Source: Paenibacillus sp. PAMC 26794
Lineage (GTDB): Bacteria > Bacillota > Bacilli > Paenibacillales > Paenibacillaceae
Direction: 5' to 3'
Length of the DNA: 64,000 nucleotides
Assembly (NCBI RefSeq): GCF_000316035.1
Contig: NZ_ANHX01000004.1
Span: 1-64,000 of the forward strand
The position numbers and the translations under genes are program-made. The notes beneath the pieces are model-generated. The model made no database searches. It saw only the letters and a list, made by a program, of their open reading frames with translations, and had not been told where the DNA came from. Positions within the stretch are counted from its first letter, which is position 1, and every line of letters begins with the position of its first letter. Of this stretch, positions 17,101 through 24,886 are shown one piece after another.

Positions 17101-17587
17101 TGACATTGATTACGCTACACGAGCAGGAATCATAAAAGGGTATAAAGACGGTTCATTCCGAGGTGAGAGCAAAGTAACACGTGGGGAATTTGCCCAAATG
17201 CTCGTGAAAGCACTGGGACTCACAGCTACAGGCAATGAAGTGGTTACAGATGCAACGGGTCATTTTGCTGAAAATGCTATTCGAGCCCTGCTAGAAAAAG
17301 GAATCATGACAGGCTATCCAGACGGAAGTTTCGAGCCTAATCGTGAAATTAAACGAGCAGAAATAGCAGCATTACTGGCTAGAGTACTTGATGTAACCCT
17401 GCTAGATATCAACTCTAAATTTGAAGATATCGAGGGTAACTGGGCAAAAGATCAAATTAACGCATTAGGTAATGCTGGAATTATTAATGGCAAGAAGGCA
17501 CAGGAATTCACGCCGAACGCCAATGCTACCCGAGCAGAATCAGTCGCGTTGATCGTGCGACTTCTTAAGCTGGTCCCTACGGAATAA
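14153..17587 (+). CDS. SLH-anchored surface protein with GLUG motifs and three near-identical 170-aa repeats
   Basis: The product is 1144 aa. It has a signal peptide (hydrophobic GLIGMLCLVMMISLFG, cleavage after VFA near residue 40). A GLUG-type region at about 45-310 follows (FVGGIAGAQ, YVGGLIGYQ, NAGGLIGLE, TTGGLVGGT). Next is a chitobiase/hexosaminidase C-terminal-like domain at about 320-395 (IYYTTNGDEPTLNSTLY). Three tandem repeats of about 170 residues run from 397 to 905. A Thr/Pro/Ala linker follows. Three SLH domains end the protein (WSYADIDYATRAGIIKGYKD; AIRALLEKGIMTGYPDGSF; WAKDQINALGNAGIINGK), which bind pyruvylated cell-wall polymer. It is therefore exported and wall-bound, with adhesion or enzyme-scaffold roles likely but unproven. 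GGAAGAG precedes the ATG. Confidence 0.9.
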   Translation: MVQRARTGRARSKTGLIGMLCLVMMISLFGPMVNPSQVFAATGFSGGTGTAGDPYIITTPEQLNSIRSYGSSYFKLGNNIDLTDYLSQTGAGYNGGNYWTPISYFSGTLDGDGYTIKGLKIINNNNFIGLFGDLASRSTIKNIGLENVEIIGSGMFVGGIAGAQRSQSTISNSYVTGDVKGSNYVGGLIGYQDTGSVVNSYSTAKVHASSQNAGGLIGLEYQSSTRNSYAAGSITGNNTTGGLVGGTYSTPNASVHVDTYYDREVSGQSDNSGKGVPKTTAEMKTISTFSTWDFDNEWFIKEGYYPQLQVFLADTPRVDIEGGLVTWKSQIALSSGTTNASIYYTTNGDEPTLNSTLYFSPIVVTEDMTIKAIAVKGTTYNEVMTESYTVIGKAAAPTTGSLLPGTDVDTTQLNGVTDEMEYKVNNGNYTAVTTDDTSVDNISVQAGDTISVRIAAEPSVPASEAQVLTVGIADIYTRSTESALTSTIGTVSTGGTLNETITNIPYGTTLTALKAAITPAINAIFEVYEANGIDLATTLETGNKVIVTAQDTTTKTTYTVTMQAGAPAVYLSPGTNGGTTLLDGVTNAMEYKVNSENYVTIATGDTSVDNISVQAGDTITVRTAATLDTLPSVEQVLTVDLTDIKPKSTESTLTSTIGLVSTGGTPNETITNVTYGTTLATFKGAITLAAGATFEVYEADGINPAVTLATGDKVIVTAQDTTTKTTYTVTMQEGPPASVYLSPGTNVDTTRLNGVTDAIEYNVNFESYVAIATGDTSVDNISVQAGDEIFVRTAATLDTPASVEQVLTVGPADIKAKSSVSTLTSTIGTVSTGGTSNETITNIPYGTTLAALKVAITPAADATFEVYEADGINPAVTLATGNKVIVTAQDTTTKTIYVVRVESATTPTTPTTPTTPAPAPAPTPAPTPAPTPVPTEPAPTPVVSKPVYSDKVDKKVVAEIKLKAELASPTTFSDVKMTSWSYADIDYATRAGIIKGYKDGSFRGESKVTRGEFAQMLVKALGLTATGNEVVTDATGHFAENAIRALLEKGIMTGYPDGSFEPNREIKRAEIAALLARVLDVTLLDINSKFEDIEGNWAKDQINALGNAGIINGKKAQEFTPNANATRAESVALIVRLLKLVPTE
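15340..16860 (+). repeat. Three tandem ~510-bp coding repeats plus proline/threonine micro-repeat
   Basis: Units start near 15355, 15862 and 16370. Each encodes LxPGTxxxTxLxGVT...MEYxVN, TSVDNISVQAGD, STxxxLTSTIG, NETITN, FEVYEAxGI and VIVTAQDTTTKT. The DNA is nearly identical in stretches, so unit gain and loss by recombination is likely. An ACACCA/ACACCAGCA micro-repeat follows from about 16865 to 16980. Confidence 0.9.
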
Positions 17588-17613
17588 ACAATAAAGAAAT
17601 ACGATCGTTTTTT

Positions 17614-17776
17614 AGGGCGTGTCTCAAAACTCGCTGAAGTGTATCTTTTACCACCTTTTCGCCCCCTGCTGCGTCACTTTCCCTTGACGTGCCCCGGCAC
17701 TCCTGCGGAAAACTTCCTGGCTTGGAACGAAAATTCGGCAGCATCTGCTTCCTTCGGAGTTTTCAGACACGCCCTA
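17614..17776. mobile_element. MITE-like element, about 163 bp
   Basis: The ends are inverted repeats of about 20 bp with a single mismatch (AGGGCGTGTCT, then C or G, then AAAACTC). The inside is GC-rich and has no gene. It lies between the S-layer stop codon and its terminator. The structure fits a non-autonomous transposon mobilised in trans. The family is not assigned here. Confidence 0.75.
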
Positions 17777-17790
17777 GCAAAAAGAACTTA

Positions 17791-17830
17791 AAAAGAACGC
17801 AGCCCGTTTAATAAGGCTGCGTTCTTTTAA
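17791..17830 (+). terminator. Terminator of the S-layer-type gene
   Basis: A 14-bp perfect stem (AAAAGAACGCAGCC with GGCTGCGTTCTTTT) has a 10-base loop and lies just beyond the MITE. The element was therefore inserted between gene and terminator. Confidence 0.85.
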
Positions 17831-17886
17831 TGTACGGCTGGCAGGGTCACCATTTCTACAGTGATAGCTTGACCCAGCTCTGGCCG

Positions 17887-18045
17887 CTATCGATGGCTTC
17901 CCTTTTGAGTAATCGGTGGTGCTTTCAAACCAAACTTGCCATAAATAATGTCTCCATCCCTACCCAAGCTGCCGTAGGCATAAAATTCTTTGGTACTTCC
18001 CGAATCAAAGATCGAAACAGTGCGATCAACTATCGCTTGTTCTTT
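17887..18045 (-). pseudogene. Short coding relic of unknown origin
   Basis: One minus-strand frame reads TVSIFDSGSTKEFYAYGSLG and then RDGDIIYGKFGLKAPPI before a stop. It has protein-like composition but no start codon or ribosome binding site. I do not recognise the family. The rest of 17830-18063 shows nothing else. Confidence 0.3.
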
Positions 18046-18063
18046 TTGTCACTTTCCTATACG

Positions 18064-18900
18064 TTATACCTCTCCAGTCGCCACCGGATTCTCCTCATAA
18101 CTAATCCAGTCGCTCCAGCTCCCGGAATACAGCTTCACATTCGAGAATCCCACTTCTTCCAGTGCAATCACGTTCGGGCAAGCCGACACGCCTGATCCGC
18201 AGTACACGATAATCGCGCCATCCTTGTCCAGCTTACTGAAACGCTCTTCTAACACCTCAGTATCTGTCCAACGTCCATCCCAATCCAACACATCTTTCCA
18301 AAAATAATTCACCGCACCCGGAATATGTCCAGCCTTGGCATCAATGGGTTCCTCCAGACCCGCATAGCGGCGAGCATCACGGGAGTCGATTAACACGGAA
18401 CTGCCACTTGCCGAAGCCTGCTGAACATCCTGGGCACTTGCCAGCATCGCTGGCTGCACATTCACATCAAAGGAAGATGGGATCTGAACCGGCACATCCG
18501 TGGTCACCGGGAAATTGGCGTTTTTCCAAGCGGAGAAACCTTCGTCCATGATATACACCTGTTCATGGCCGATATAGCGAAGCAACCACCAAAGCCGAGA
18601 TGCATTCATGCCGCCCTGATCGTCATAAGCAACAATACGACTATTGGAGCCGATGCCAGCTTTAGAGAGACGACTTGCGAGCACAGCCGGATCGGGAAGC
18701 GGGTGACGCCCTCCGTGTGCAGACACAGGAGAAGACAGATCTTTTTCCAAATCGAGATAGACAGCTCCTGGAATATGCCCAGCTTCATAGGCTTGTCTTC
18801 CAGCCTCCGGTTGACCGAGCAAGAATCGGCAATCTGCAATGACCATATCCGGTTCATACATTCTGGCGAGCAGCCAGCGCATGGATACAATATTTTTCAT
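18064..18900 (-). CDS. sseA: Thiosulfate/3-mercaptopyruvate sulfurtransferase (two rhodanese domains)
   Basis: The product is 278 aa with two rhodanese domains. The first, about 5-130, is inactive: DDQGGMNASRLWWLL has no catalytic Cys. The second, about 150-275, is active, with IIVYCGSGVSACPNVIALEE. The CGSGVSA loop is close to the CGSGVTA type of mercaptopyruvate sulfurtransferases, while thiosulfate enzymes usually have CRxGxT, so the former substrate is more likely. It transfers sulfane sulfur to thiols or cyanide in the cytoplasm. ATG 18900 has AAGGCGGTG upstream. It is the only intact copy; three 3'-end relics lie at 3.2, 8.0 and 9.0 kb. Confidence 0.88.
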   Translation of the reverse strand: MKNIVSMRWLLARMYEPDMVIADCRFLLGQPEAGRQAYEAGHIPGAVYLDLEKDLSSPVSAHGGRHPLPDPAVLASRLSKAGIGSNSRIVAYDDQGGMNASRLWWLLRYIGHEQVYIMDEGFSAWKNANFPVTTDVPVQIPSSFDVNVQPAMLASAQDVQQASASGSSVLIDSRDARRYAGLEEPIDAKAGHIPGAVNYFWKDVLDWDGRWTDTEVLEERFSKLDKDGAIIVYCGSGVSACPNVIALEEVGFSNVKLYSGSWSDWISYEENPVATGEV

Positions 18901-18963
18901 CAAAATACACCGCCTTATGAGAGTGGTAGAGTCGTATATAACTATGCATTACGAATGAATTCG

Positions 18964-19908
18964 TTATACCGTAGTAGGTTCAACAGGCCCTTTGCCAGCG
19001 ATAGGAGCATCAGCAGGAATGGGTTGAGGTTTAGTTTTGCCATATCGAATGAAAATCCATACCCCGAATATGATGACGACCCCGGCAGACATCTGTAATG
19101 CACTGAGGGATTCGCCGAGCAGCATCCAGGCCAGCAATGAAGAGAATACGGGTTCCCCAAGTACGCCCATGGATACCGTTGTGGCATTCATATATTGAAG
19201 CAGCCAGTTGAAAAGGTAATGTCCAAAGATCGTTGGCACAATGGCGAGCAGCAGGAAGATTCCCCACTCTGACGCAGCGTAACCTCCGAACGGATGGCCC
19301 ATGATCAGATTATATACCGCCAGCGTGCAAGCAGCTACGAAGAACACCCAAAAGTTATACGAGAATGCACTAAGTCCCGCTCGCAAAAATTGACCCAGCA
19401 ACATATGGACAGCGACTGCAATTGTGCCAAGCAAAGACAGGATATCACCTTGCAGGGCAGTACCTGCCAACTGGAAATCTCCTGCGCCAATGACGATTGA
19501 TCCAAGCAGGGCGATGCCCATGCCGATGATCATCATGCGGTTAATTTTGGCTTTGAACAGCCATACCGAACCGGCCAGAATCAGTATAGGCTCCAGCGCG
19601 AGAATAACTGTGGAACTGGCAACACTGGTGAGCCGCAGTGAACCCATCCAGAGCAGGAAATGAAGGGCCAGCATCACACCGGACGCAAGCAGTAAGCCCC
19701 ACTGCCGTAGGCTCAGCCGCATCATCTCATGTCTGTATTTCCAGACAAACGGCAGCATCAGCAGATTGGTCAGAAAAAGACGGTACATGGCAATGACCGC
19801 AACATCTGCGGTAGACCAGCGTACAAAGATTGAAGAAAAAGAAATGGCGATAATGCCGACAAAGAATAACAGATAGATGGATCTGCCGGCACGGTTCAAG
19901 CTTGTCAT
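18964..19908 (-). CDS. EamA/DMT-family transporter
   Basis: The product is 314 aa with ten hydrophobic helices in two EamA repeats. The first holds SSIFVRWSTADVAVIAMYRL and ASSTVILALEPILILAGS. The second holds PTIFGHYLFNWLLQYMNATT and GEPVFSSLLAWMLLGES. These are inner-membrane exporters or permeases of amino acids and small metabolites; the substrate is unknown. I start at 19908 because AAGGAG precedes that ATG; an upstream extension to 20049 lacks a site. It lies 63 bp upstream of the sulfurtransferase on the same strand and may be its operon partner. Confidence 0.85.
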   Translation of the reverse strand: MTSLNRAGRSIYLLFFVGIIAISFSSIFVRWSTADVAVIAMYRLFLTNLLMLPFVWKYRHEMMRLSLRQWGLLLASGVMLALHFLLWMGSLRLTSVASSTVILALEPILILAGSVWLFKAKINRMMIIGMGIALLGSIVIGAGDFQLAGTALQGDILSLLGTIAVAVHMLLGQFLRAGLSAFSYNFWVFFVAACTLAVYNLIMGHPFGGYAASEWGIFLLLAIVPTIFGHYLFNWLLQYMNATTVSMGVLGEPVFSSLLAWMLLGESLSALQMSAGVVIIFGVWIFIRYGKTKPQPIPADAPIAGKGPVEPTTV

Positions 19909-20130
19909 GGGTGTAGCTCCTTCTTGAAGTCTGATGGCGTAAATCACTTCATTATACAGGAGAAGACAACCGCAGGAAAGATAAAGAGAACGAAGAGATA
20001 AGTAGATTGTAACCGGGCTTGTAACTATTCTGTCATTCTCCCGATCCATTTTTCTATTAATCTTCTATATAGAGACATGAAACGAGATAATATACCAATA
20101 ATCGGGAAAAAATGAAAGTAAGGAAGTGGC

Positions 20131-21039
20131 ATGACAGTGAGAGTTCAACAAGAGAGAGCGGGAGAACGTGGCAGTATTCCGCCTAGCACAAGTCGCACGA
20201 AAACACATAAACGAAGAAAAATCCGGTATGGAAGGGTAAGCATAGCTCTAATGCTCCTGGTACTGTTCGTTACCGGTATTACATATGTATTCCTTGGCAT
20301 GACGCATTGGATCAAAAGCGTTGTGGCGCCGCCTCCGATTACTGTAATCGAACAGCCGGCCAAGCTTGGCATGATACAAGTTACTCCGGATGCGAAAGAG
20401 GAGCCGGCCCGGTTCCAGGGTCAGGTTCGCAAATTGGCATACATAACGTTTGATGATGGGCCAACTGAATATACGGAACAACTGCTGGATATATTGAAGC
20501 AGCATGAGGCAAAGGCTACCTTTTTTATGATCGGACGTCAGTTGAATCAACATCCGGAAGCAGTCAAACGGCTGTTGAAGGAAGGCAGTTATCCTGGACT
20601 CCACAGCATGACGCATAACTATAAAAAGCTGTATAAGAGCGGCAGTTCTGCAAACTTTGTGAAAGAGTTCAAGAAAGAGCAGAAGATGGTGCAGGACCTG
20701 ATTGGTTTTACGCCTCATCTGATTCGTGCACCTTATGGCAGCAGTCCACAGATCGGTGAAAAGTTCAGAGGTGACATTGCGGCGGCCGGGTTCAAAATGT
20801 GGGACTGGACGACAGATTCACTCGATTGGAATCTTCCAGGTCAGCCGGACAAGATTGTGGCCCGGGTGAGCAAAAGTGTACATCGGGATAAGGAAGTGAT
20901 TCTGATGCATGAGCGCGAGCAGACGGTTCAGGCTTTACCACGCATTCTGAAGTTACTCGAAGATCGGGGTTACGAGTTCGAAGTATACGATCCGGATGCA
21001 CACTGGGTAGCCAATTTTAGCGGAGATACCCGCTTGTAA
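20131..21039 (+). CDS. Membrane-anchored NodB-type polysaccharide deacetylase (PgdA-like)
   Basis: The product is 302 aa. A basic N-terminus and a single membrane helix (about 37-57) place the enzyme outside the cell. The NodB domain has all expected motifs: TFDDGP near residue 107, HSMTHN near 158, RAPYGSS near 200, and late MWDWTTDSLDW and VILMHE. The Asp-His-His set binds the metal that removes N-acetyl groups from peptidoglycan or another wall glycan. AAGGAAG precedes ATG 20131. It is followed after 37 bp by a YkyA-like lipoprotein, so a cell-envelope operon is likely. Confidence 0.88.
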   Translation: MTVRVQQERAGERGSIPPSTSRTKTHKRRKIRYGRVSIALMLLVLFVTGITYVFLGMTHWIKSVVAPPPITVIEQPAKLGMIQVTPDAKEEPARFQGQVRKLAYITFDDGPTEYTEQLLDILKQHEAKATFFMIGRQLNQHPEAVKRLLKEGSYPGLHSMTHNYKKLYKSGSSANFVKEFKKEQKMVQDLIGFTPHLIRAPYGSSPQIGEKFRGDIAAAGFKMWDWTTDSLDWNLPGQPDKIVARVSKSVHRDKEVILMHEREQTVQALPRILKLLEDRGYEFEVYDPDAHWVANFSGDTRL

Positions 21040-21076
21040 TATAACAACAAGATGATGCAAGAGAGGAAGGACTTGG

Positions 21077-21730
21077 GTGCTAACGAGTAAAAAAGTGGCG
21101 CTTGCGGCAGTTAGTGTATTGCTAATTCTGCTGGTGAGTGGTTGTGGAGATCCGCAGGAGCCTGCGGCAAATCAGATAAACCAATTGGTGCTCAGCGGTC
21201 AGGAGATCGATCAGAGTTTGAAGACGCTGACCAGTCATGAGCAGGAAGATATGAAGTTATACAAGTCTATTTTAGACAAAGGCAAGAACAAAAACAGTGA
21301 TCTCGAAGCACTCCTGGATCAGGCAGCAGAGCATATTCATGAACGAAGAACGTTGTTGAAGCAGGCGGAAGAGGCCATGAAACAGACTAACGAGAAGACA
21401 GTGGCCCTGCGCAGCTCTCTTAAGGAACTATCGTTTGAAAATGAAGAAACGTTGGCCCAGGCTGAGAAGGTGTTGGATCAGTATGAAGCAAGAGCACGTG
21501 CATTTGAAAATTTCGTTGCTTCGTATCAGCAGAGTATGAATGCAGATGAGCAGTTATATGGTCTGATGAGAGAAAGTGTGGAACCTAATCTGGTTAAGAT
21601 TAAGCGAGCCATTCGGGTACGGAATAGCGAATATGCGCAGCTTGCTGAATTCCGAAAGCAATTCAACCTGCAGACCAAAGCATTTAACGGAGCCAATGCG
21701 AAACTGGTACAGATGGATCAGGCCAGCTGA
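21077..21730 (+). CDS. YkyA-like cell-wall-binding lipoprotein
   Basis: The product is 217 aa starting at a GTG with GAGGAAGGA upstream. The lipobox VSGC follows a hydrophobic stretch (VSVLLILLVSGCGD). The rest is almost entirely charged alpha-helix with coiled-coil character (about residues 45-215), as in the YkyA family, whose members are called putative cell-wall-binding lipoproteins. The biochemical role is unknown. It is the second gene after the NodB deacetylase. Confidence 0.75.
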   Translation: MLTSKKVALAAVSVLLILLVSGCGDPQEPAANQINQLVLSGQEIDQSLKTLTSHEQEDMKLYKSILDKGKNKNSDLEALLDQAAEHIHERRTLLKQAEEAMKQTNEKTVALRSSLKELSFENEETLAQAEKVLDQYEARARAFENFVASYQQSMNADEQLYGLMRESVEPNLVKIKRAIRVRNSEYAQLAEFRKQFNLQTKAFNGANAKLVQMDQAS

Positions 21731-21872
21731 GTAGAGGATCTGAGCAACCATTCAGACATTTTGCATGATTGAGCCGCCTGTCTCCCGTGTAAGTACTAGT
21801 ATACAGCCAAGCCAATGGATGAGAAGCAACATGGACAAGCATCATTGCGTATAAGCTAACGGAGGTGTTCAT

Positions 21873-22763
21873 ATGCGAAAAGGAAATACAATGAAAGTCA
21901 GTACATCACTACTGGTTTTACTTATGGGATTCTCGCTTGTGGCCTGTGGGAACAGCAGTCCTGCTGCACAGCCGCCAGTGAATAATACGGAAGAACAGTC
22001 ACCCGCACCGGAGCGACAACCGAATGAAAGTGCTGCAATAGAAGCAGAAGGTATTCTGACCGGATGGGCTGATCCGCACACCGTCGAGATTCGAGTGAAT
22101 GAAGAGCCGATGTCATTCCAGGTAGGCGAAAATCTGCAGAAATCACTGGATGATATCGATGACGAAGATTCCGTTCGTTTCAAATATGTAGAGAAAACCA
22201 TTGATGCAACAACGAAACAGCTGGTACTCACAGCGATTGCAAAAATCGAATCAAGTGATGACAATAACGGTTCCAATGCAGACGGTACTGTAACGTCCGA
22301 TCGTCCGAAGACGTCAGAGTTGGAAGTAACGGTAGAAGGAATGACCGAGAAGCGTCCAGTGACACTGGCACAAGCGAAAGGCTATTCACTTTATGTGTTT
22401 GAACCGATGGCTTTTGACGCGGAAGACCATGAATTAACAATGAAGATTGATTCCGATTATGAGATAGAGATTGAGAAGCTACCGGCGGATTACAATCTGG
22501 ATGCGCTGAAGATGGATGCCAAGGAAGAGTTGTCCGAGACCGGAGAAGTGAAGCAATTAACGGCTGAACAACTCAGCAATGGGCCAATGAAGGATGCAAA
22601 ACTGTACATGATGTCCCAGAATGATAAGAAAACAGAGTACTTTATTGTCAAAGAGCTGGACGGTAATGGTTTCGTTTTCCGCATCCATGCACCTATTGAT
22701 GAACCCTCTGATGGTTTCCTGCCCATGGCATATGCATCCCTTAATTCCATCATGAATGAGTAG
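21873..22763 (+). CDS. Hypothetical lipoprotein
   Basis: The product is 296 aa. The lipobox LVAC (residues 22-25) is followed by a Pro/Asn/Glu linker. The middle region (EGILTGWADPHTVEIRVNEE, FQVGENLQKSLDDIDDEDSV) looks like a small beta-barrel domain. The C-terminal half (YSLYVFEPMAFDAEDHELTM, AKLYMMSQNDKKTEYFIVKE) resembles nothing I can name with confidence. GGAGGTG lies 6 bases before the ATG. It is third in line with the deacetylase and YkyA-like genes, separated by 142 bp that hold no clear terminator. Confidence 0.7.
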   Translation: MRKGNTMKVSTSLLVLLMGFSLVACGNSSPAAQPPVNNTEEQSPAPERQPNESAAIEAEGILTGWADPHTVEIRVNEEPMSFQVGENLQKSLDDIDDEDSVRFKYVEKTIDATTKQLVLTAIAKIESSDDNNGSNADGTVTSDRPKTSELEVTVEGMTEKRPVTLAQAKGYSLYVFEPMAFDAEDHELTMKIDSDYEIEIEKLPADYNLDALKMDAKEELSETGEVKQLTAEQLSNGPMKDAKLYMMSQNDKKTEYFIVKELDGNGFVFRIHAPIDEPSDGFLPMAYASLNSIMNE

Positions 22764-22821
22764 AAAATGAACGAGCAACACGGTTAAACCAAACGATGAT
22801 GTAAGTTAAAACGACCCCATT

Positions 22822-22864
22822 AAACAGCGTGTTTCCTTGAGAGAGGAGATACGCTGTTTTGTTG
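22822..22864 (+). terminator. Terminator after the lipoprotein
   Basis: AAACAGCGTGTTTCC pairs with GGAGATACGCTGTTT (one interior mismatch) and is followed by TGTTG. Confidence 0.75.
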
Positions 22865-22897
22865 ATGTTACTATACTATAGAATGTACCGTGCCGCG

Positions 22898-22952
22898 CAA
22901 AGACAAAGAGCCGGAAGGAACGATGCTGATGCATAGGTTCCTCCCGGCTTCT
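22898..22952 (-). terminator. Terminator of mtlD
   Basis: On the minus strand AAGCCGGGAGGAAC pairs with GTTCCTTCCGGCT and is followed by CTTTGTCTTT. Confidence 0.75.
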
Positions 22953-22997
22953 TGGCCGTGCTTCTATTCAGTTTGCGGGTAACCCTAATAGGTCTAA

Positions 22998-24170
22998 TCA
23001 GGTTAGTATAGTCGATTCCTTGCGCCCTCTGAGTTCTTGATAGCGGGCGATCACATTCTGATGAACGGGATGTTCGTCGGGAATTCCCATGCGTTCACGG
23101 ATGAAGGTGGGGACACCCTCTTCGCGAATCATGTGTTGGAGCTTCATGGCTTCTTCGTCGCGTTCGTCATTGAACAGCATTGCGGCCGCCATAGCAGAAG
23201 TCAAATGAGGAATTTCAATTCCGAATTCACTGGCCTGCATCGCTGGGCGAACAAGCCGATCATGAGGCGAAAGCTTGCGAAGGGGGGAACGTCCGACCCG
23301 GGTAACCTGATCTGTCAGGTTGGGATTGGCGAAGCGTTCCAGTATGGTGTCGATATATTTGTTATGCTTCTGAGCGTTGAATCCGTGCTTCTGGATGAGC
23401 ATCTGACCGGTCTCTTCCATAACATGACGCACCTTGGCCCGCAGGGTGGAATTACTCATCACCTGGCGGATCGTCTTGAATCCTTCGAGATAGCCGAAGT
23501 ACGCGGCGACACAGTGGCCTGTATTGACCGTAAACATTTTACGCTCAATATAAGGTTCAAGCGAATCCACATAGTGCACGCCATCTATTTTCTTAAAACC
23601 ATCCAGAAGTGCTGGACGATGAACGACCCATTCGTAAAAAGGTTCAACAGTGACCTGCAGCGGGTCCTTGTGGTTTTGAGCCGGAACAATCCGGTCCACA
23701 GCTGCATTGGGGAAAGAAACATAACGTTCGGCTTTTTTACGGGTTGGTTCATCCAGGAATGGATAGATGCGTTTCTTCAGTCGGGTGCTGCCACCGATGG
23801 CATTCTCGCAAGCAATAATATGCAATGGAGCTTGATTATTGTTCTTCATGCGAAGTTGAATGCCTTTGGCGATCGGTTCGGCGATATCTCCGAGTGCAGA
23901 TACACCCACGGCGGTTGTGATCAGATCGGCTGAAGCGATCTCTTCCGCAACACGATCCTGTTCATTCACGTTGATCGCAGTCACGTTGTTGACAATCGTT
24001 GTATCCCGATCCTTATTTGCCAGGGTAATCGGGTATTCCTGTCTCTGTTGAAGCATGGAGATTTTCCTCGGGTTACGTGCGACAAAGCAGACTTCATAGT
24101 CGGAAGCGGACAACATATGACCGATAAAACCGCGGCCTATATTGCCCGCACCAAAATGTACAGCTTTCAT
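22998..24170 (-). CDS. mtlD: Mannitol-1-phosphate 5-dehydrogenase
   Basis: The product is 390 aa, close to the usual 370-385. It has an N-terminal NAD-binding motif VHFGAGNIGRGFIGHML and the family blocks ACENAIGGSTRLKK, FPNAAVDRIVPAQ and KMFTVNTGHCVAAYFGYLEG. It interconverts mannitol-1-phosphate and fructose-6-phosphate in the cytoplasm. The PTS mannitol genes that usually accompany it are not here. It lies 47 bp downstream of a HAD phosphatase gene on the same strand, which could act on sugar phosphates of the same pathway. Confidence 0.95.
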   Translation of the reverse strand: MKAVHFGAGNIGRGFIGHMLSASDYEVCFVARNPRKISMLQQRQEYPITLANKDRDTTIVNNVTAINVNEQDRVAEEIASADLITTAVGVSALGDIAEPIAKGIQLRMKNNNQAPLHIIACENAIGGSTRLKKRIYPFLDEPTRKKAERYVSFPNAAVDRIVPAQNHKDPLQVTVEPFYEWVVHRPALLDGFKKIDGVHYVDSLEPYIERKMFTVNTGHCVAAYFGYLEGFKTIRQVMSNSTLRAKVRHVMEETGQMLIQKHGFNAQKHNKYIDTILERFANPNLTDQVTRVGRSPLRKLSPHDRLVRPAMQASEFGIEIPHLTSAMAAAMLFNDERDEEAMKLQHMIREEGVPTFIRERMGIPDEHPVHQNVIARYQELRGRKESTILT

Positions 24171-24217
24171 GTGTGAACTCCCCCTTTAAGGATTGGATCG
24201 CGAAATTCGTGCAGACC

Positions 24218-24886
24218 TTAGACGGTAGTGACGAGTGGCTTCGAAATCAAATCGTTAAATGTAAGGTCAGTCAAGCAAGACAGCCGTTGGTGAGGCATAT
24301 CGAATTCCAATGTTCCTGTGATGGTATTCGAGATGACTACGCAGTGCATACCAGCCGCAGCAGCTGCACGCGCGCCGTTAGGTGAATCCTCAATCGCTAC
24401 GGCTTCGTCTGCAGTTACTCCAAGGGCTTCAAGTGCTTGATTGTAAAGTTCCGGGTCAGGCTTCACATTCGCAACATCATCTGCCGTACGGATGACTTCA
24501 AAATAATCTTTCAGTTTCAGTTGTTCCAGATGCTGTTCAACCCACTCCCGTTTGGAGCTGGAAGCTACAGCTAGTTTTAGTCCGGCTTTGCGGGCTTCAT
24601 CAAGGTAATTCTGAATACCCGGACGAACAACCTCTTTGTTCATCAATGCAGCGTGCTGCAACTGAACGGACTCCCTGAACGCTTCCCGATCGATCGGAAG
24701 ATTCAAATCTGTGATGAGGTACTCATACGGATTAAATGTTTTCAGACTGGTACCGATGCATTGTGAATACATCTCCAGGGTTAAATCCACGCCGTGTTCC
24801 TTGTAAGCATCACGAAAAGCAATATACCATGCTGTCTCTGTATCAATAATCGTTCCGTCGAAATCAAACACCAGTGCCTTAATCAT
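24218..24886 (-). CDS. HAD-superfamily hydrolase, beta-phosphoglucomutase-like
   Basis: The product is 222 aa. It has motif I FDFDGTIIDTE, motif II VASSSKR, motif III Lys in ANVKPDPELY and motif IV AIEDSPNG. The helical cap follows motif I, giving subfamily IA, which covers sugar-phosphate phosphatases and phosphoglucomutases such as B. subtilis YhcW. The second Asp of motif I is present, so transfer or hydrolysis is possible. A role with mtlD in sugar-alcohol phosphate turnover is inferred from adjacency only. Confidence 0.88.
   Translation of the reverse strand: MIKALVFDFDGTIIDTETAWYIAFRDAYKEHGVDLTLEMYSQCIGTSLKTFNPYEYLITDLNLPIDREAFRESVQLQHAALMNKEVVRPGIQNYLDEARKAGLKLAVASSSKREWVEQHLEQLKLKDYFEVIRTADDVANVKPDPELYNQALEALGVTADEAVAIEDSPNGARAAAAAGMHCVVISNTITGTLEFDMPHQRLSCLTDLTFNDLISKPLVTTV

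Noticed and set aside
23037..23933. 298-codon open frame on the plus strand
   Set aside because: It lies entirely antisense to mtlD, has no ribosome binding site and has no family resemblance; it is a shadow of codon use.
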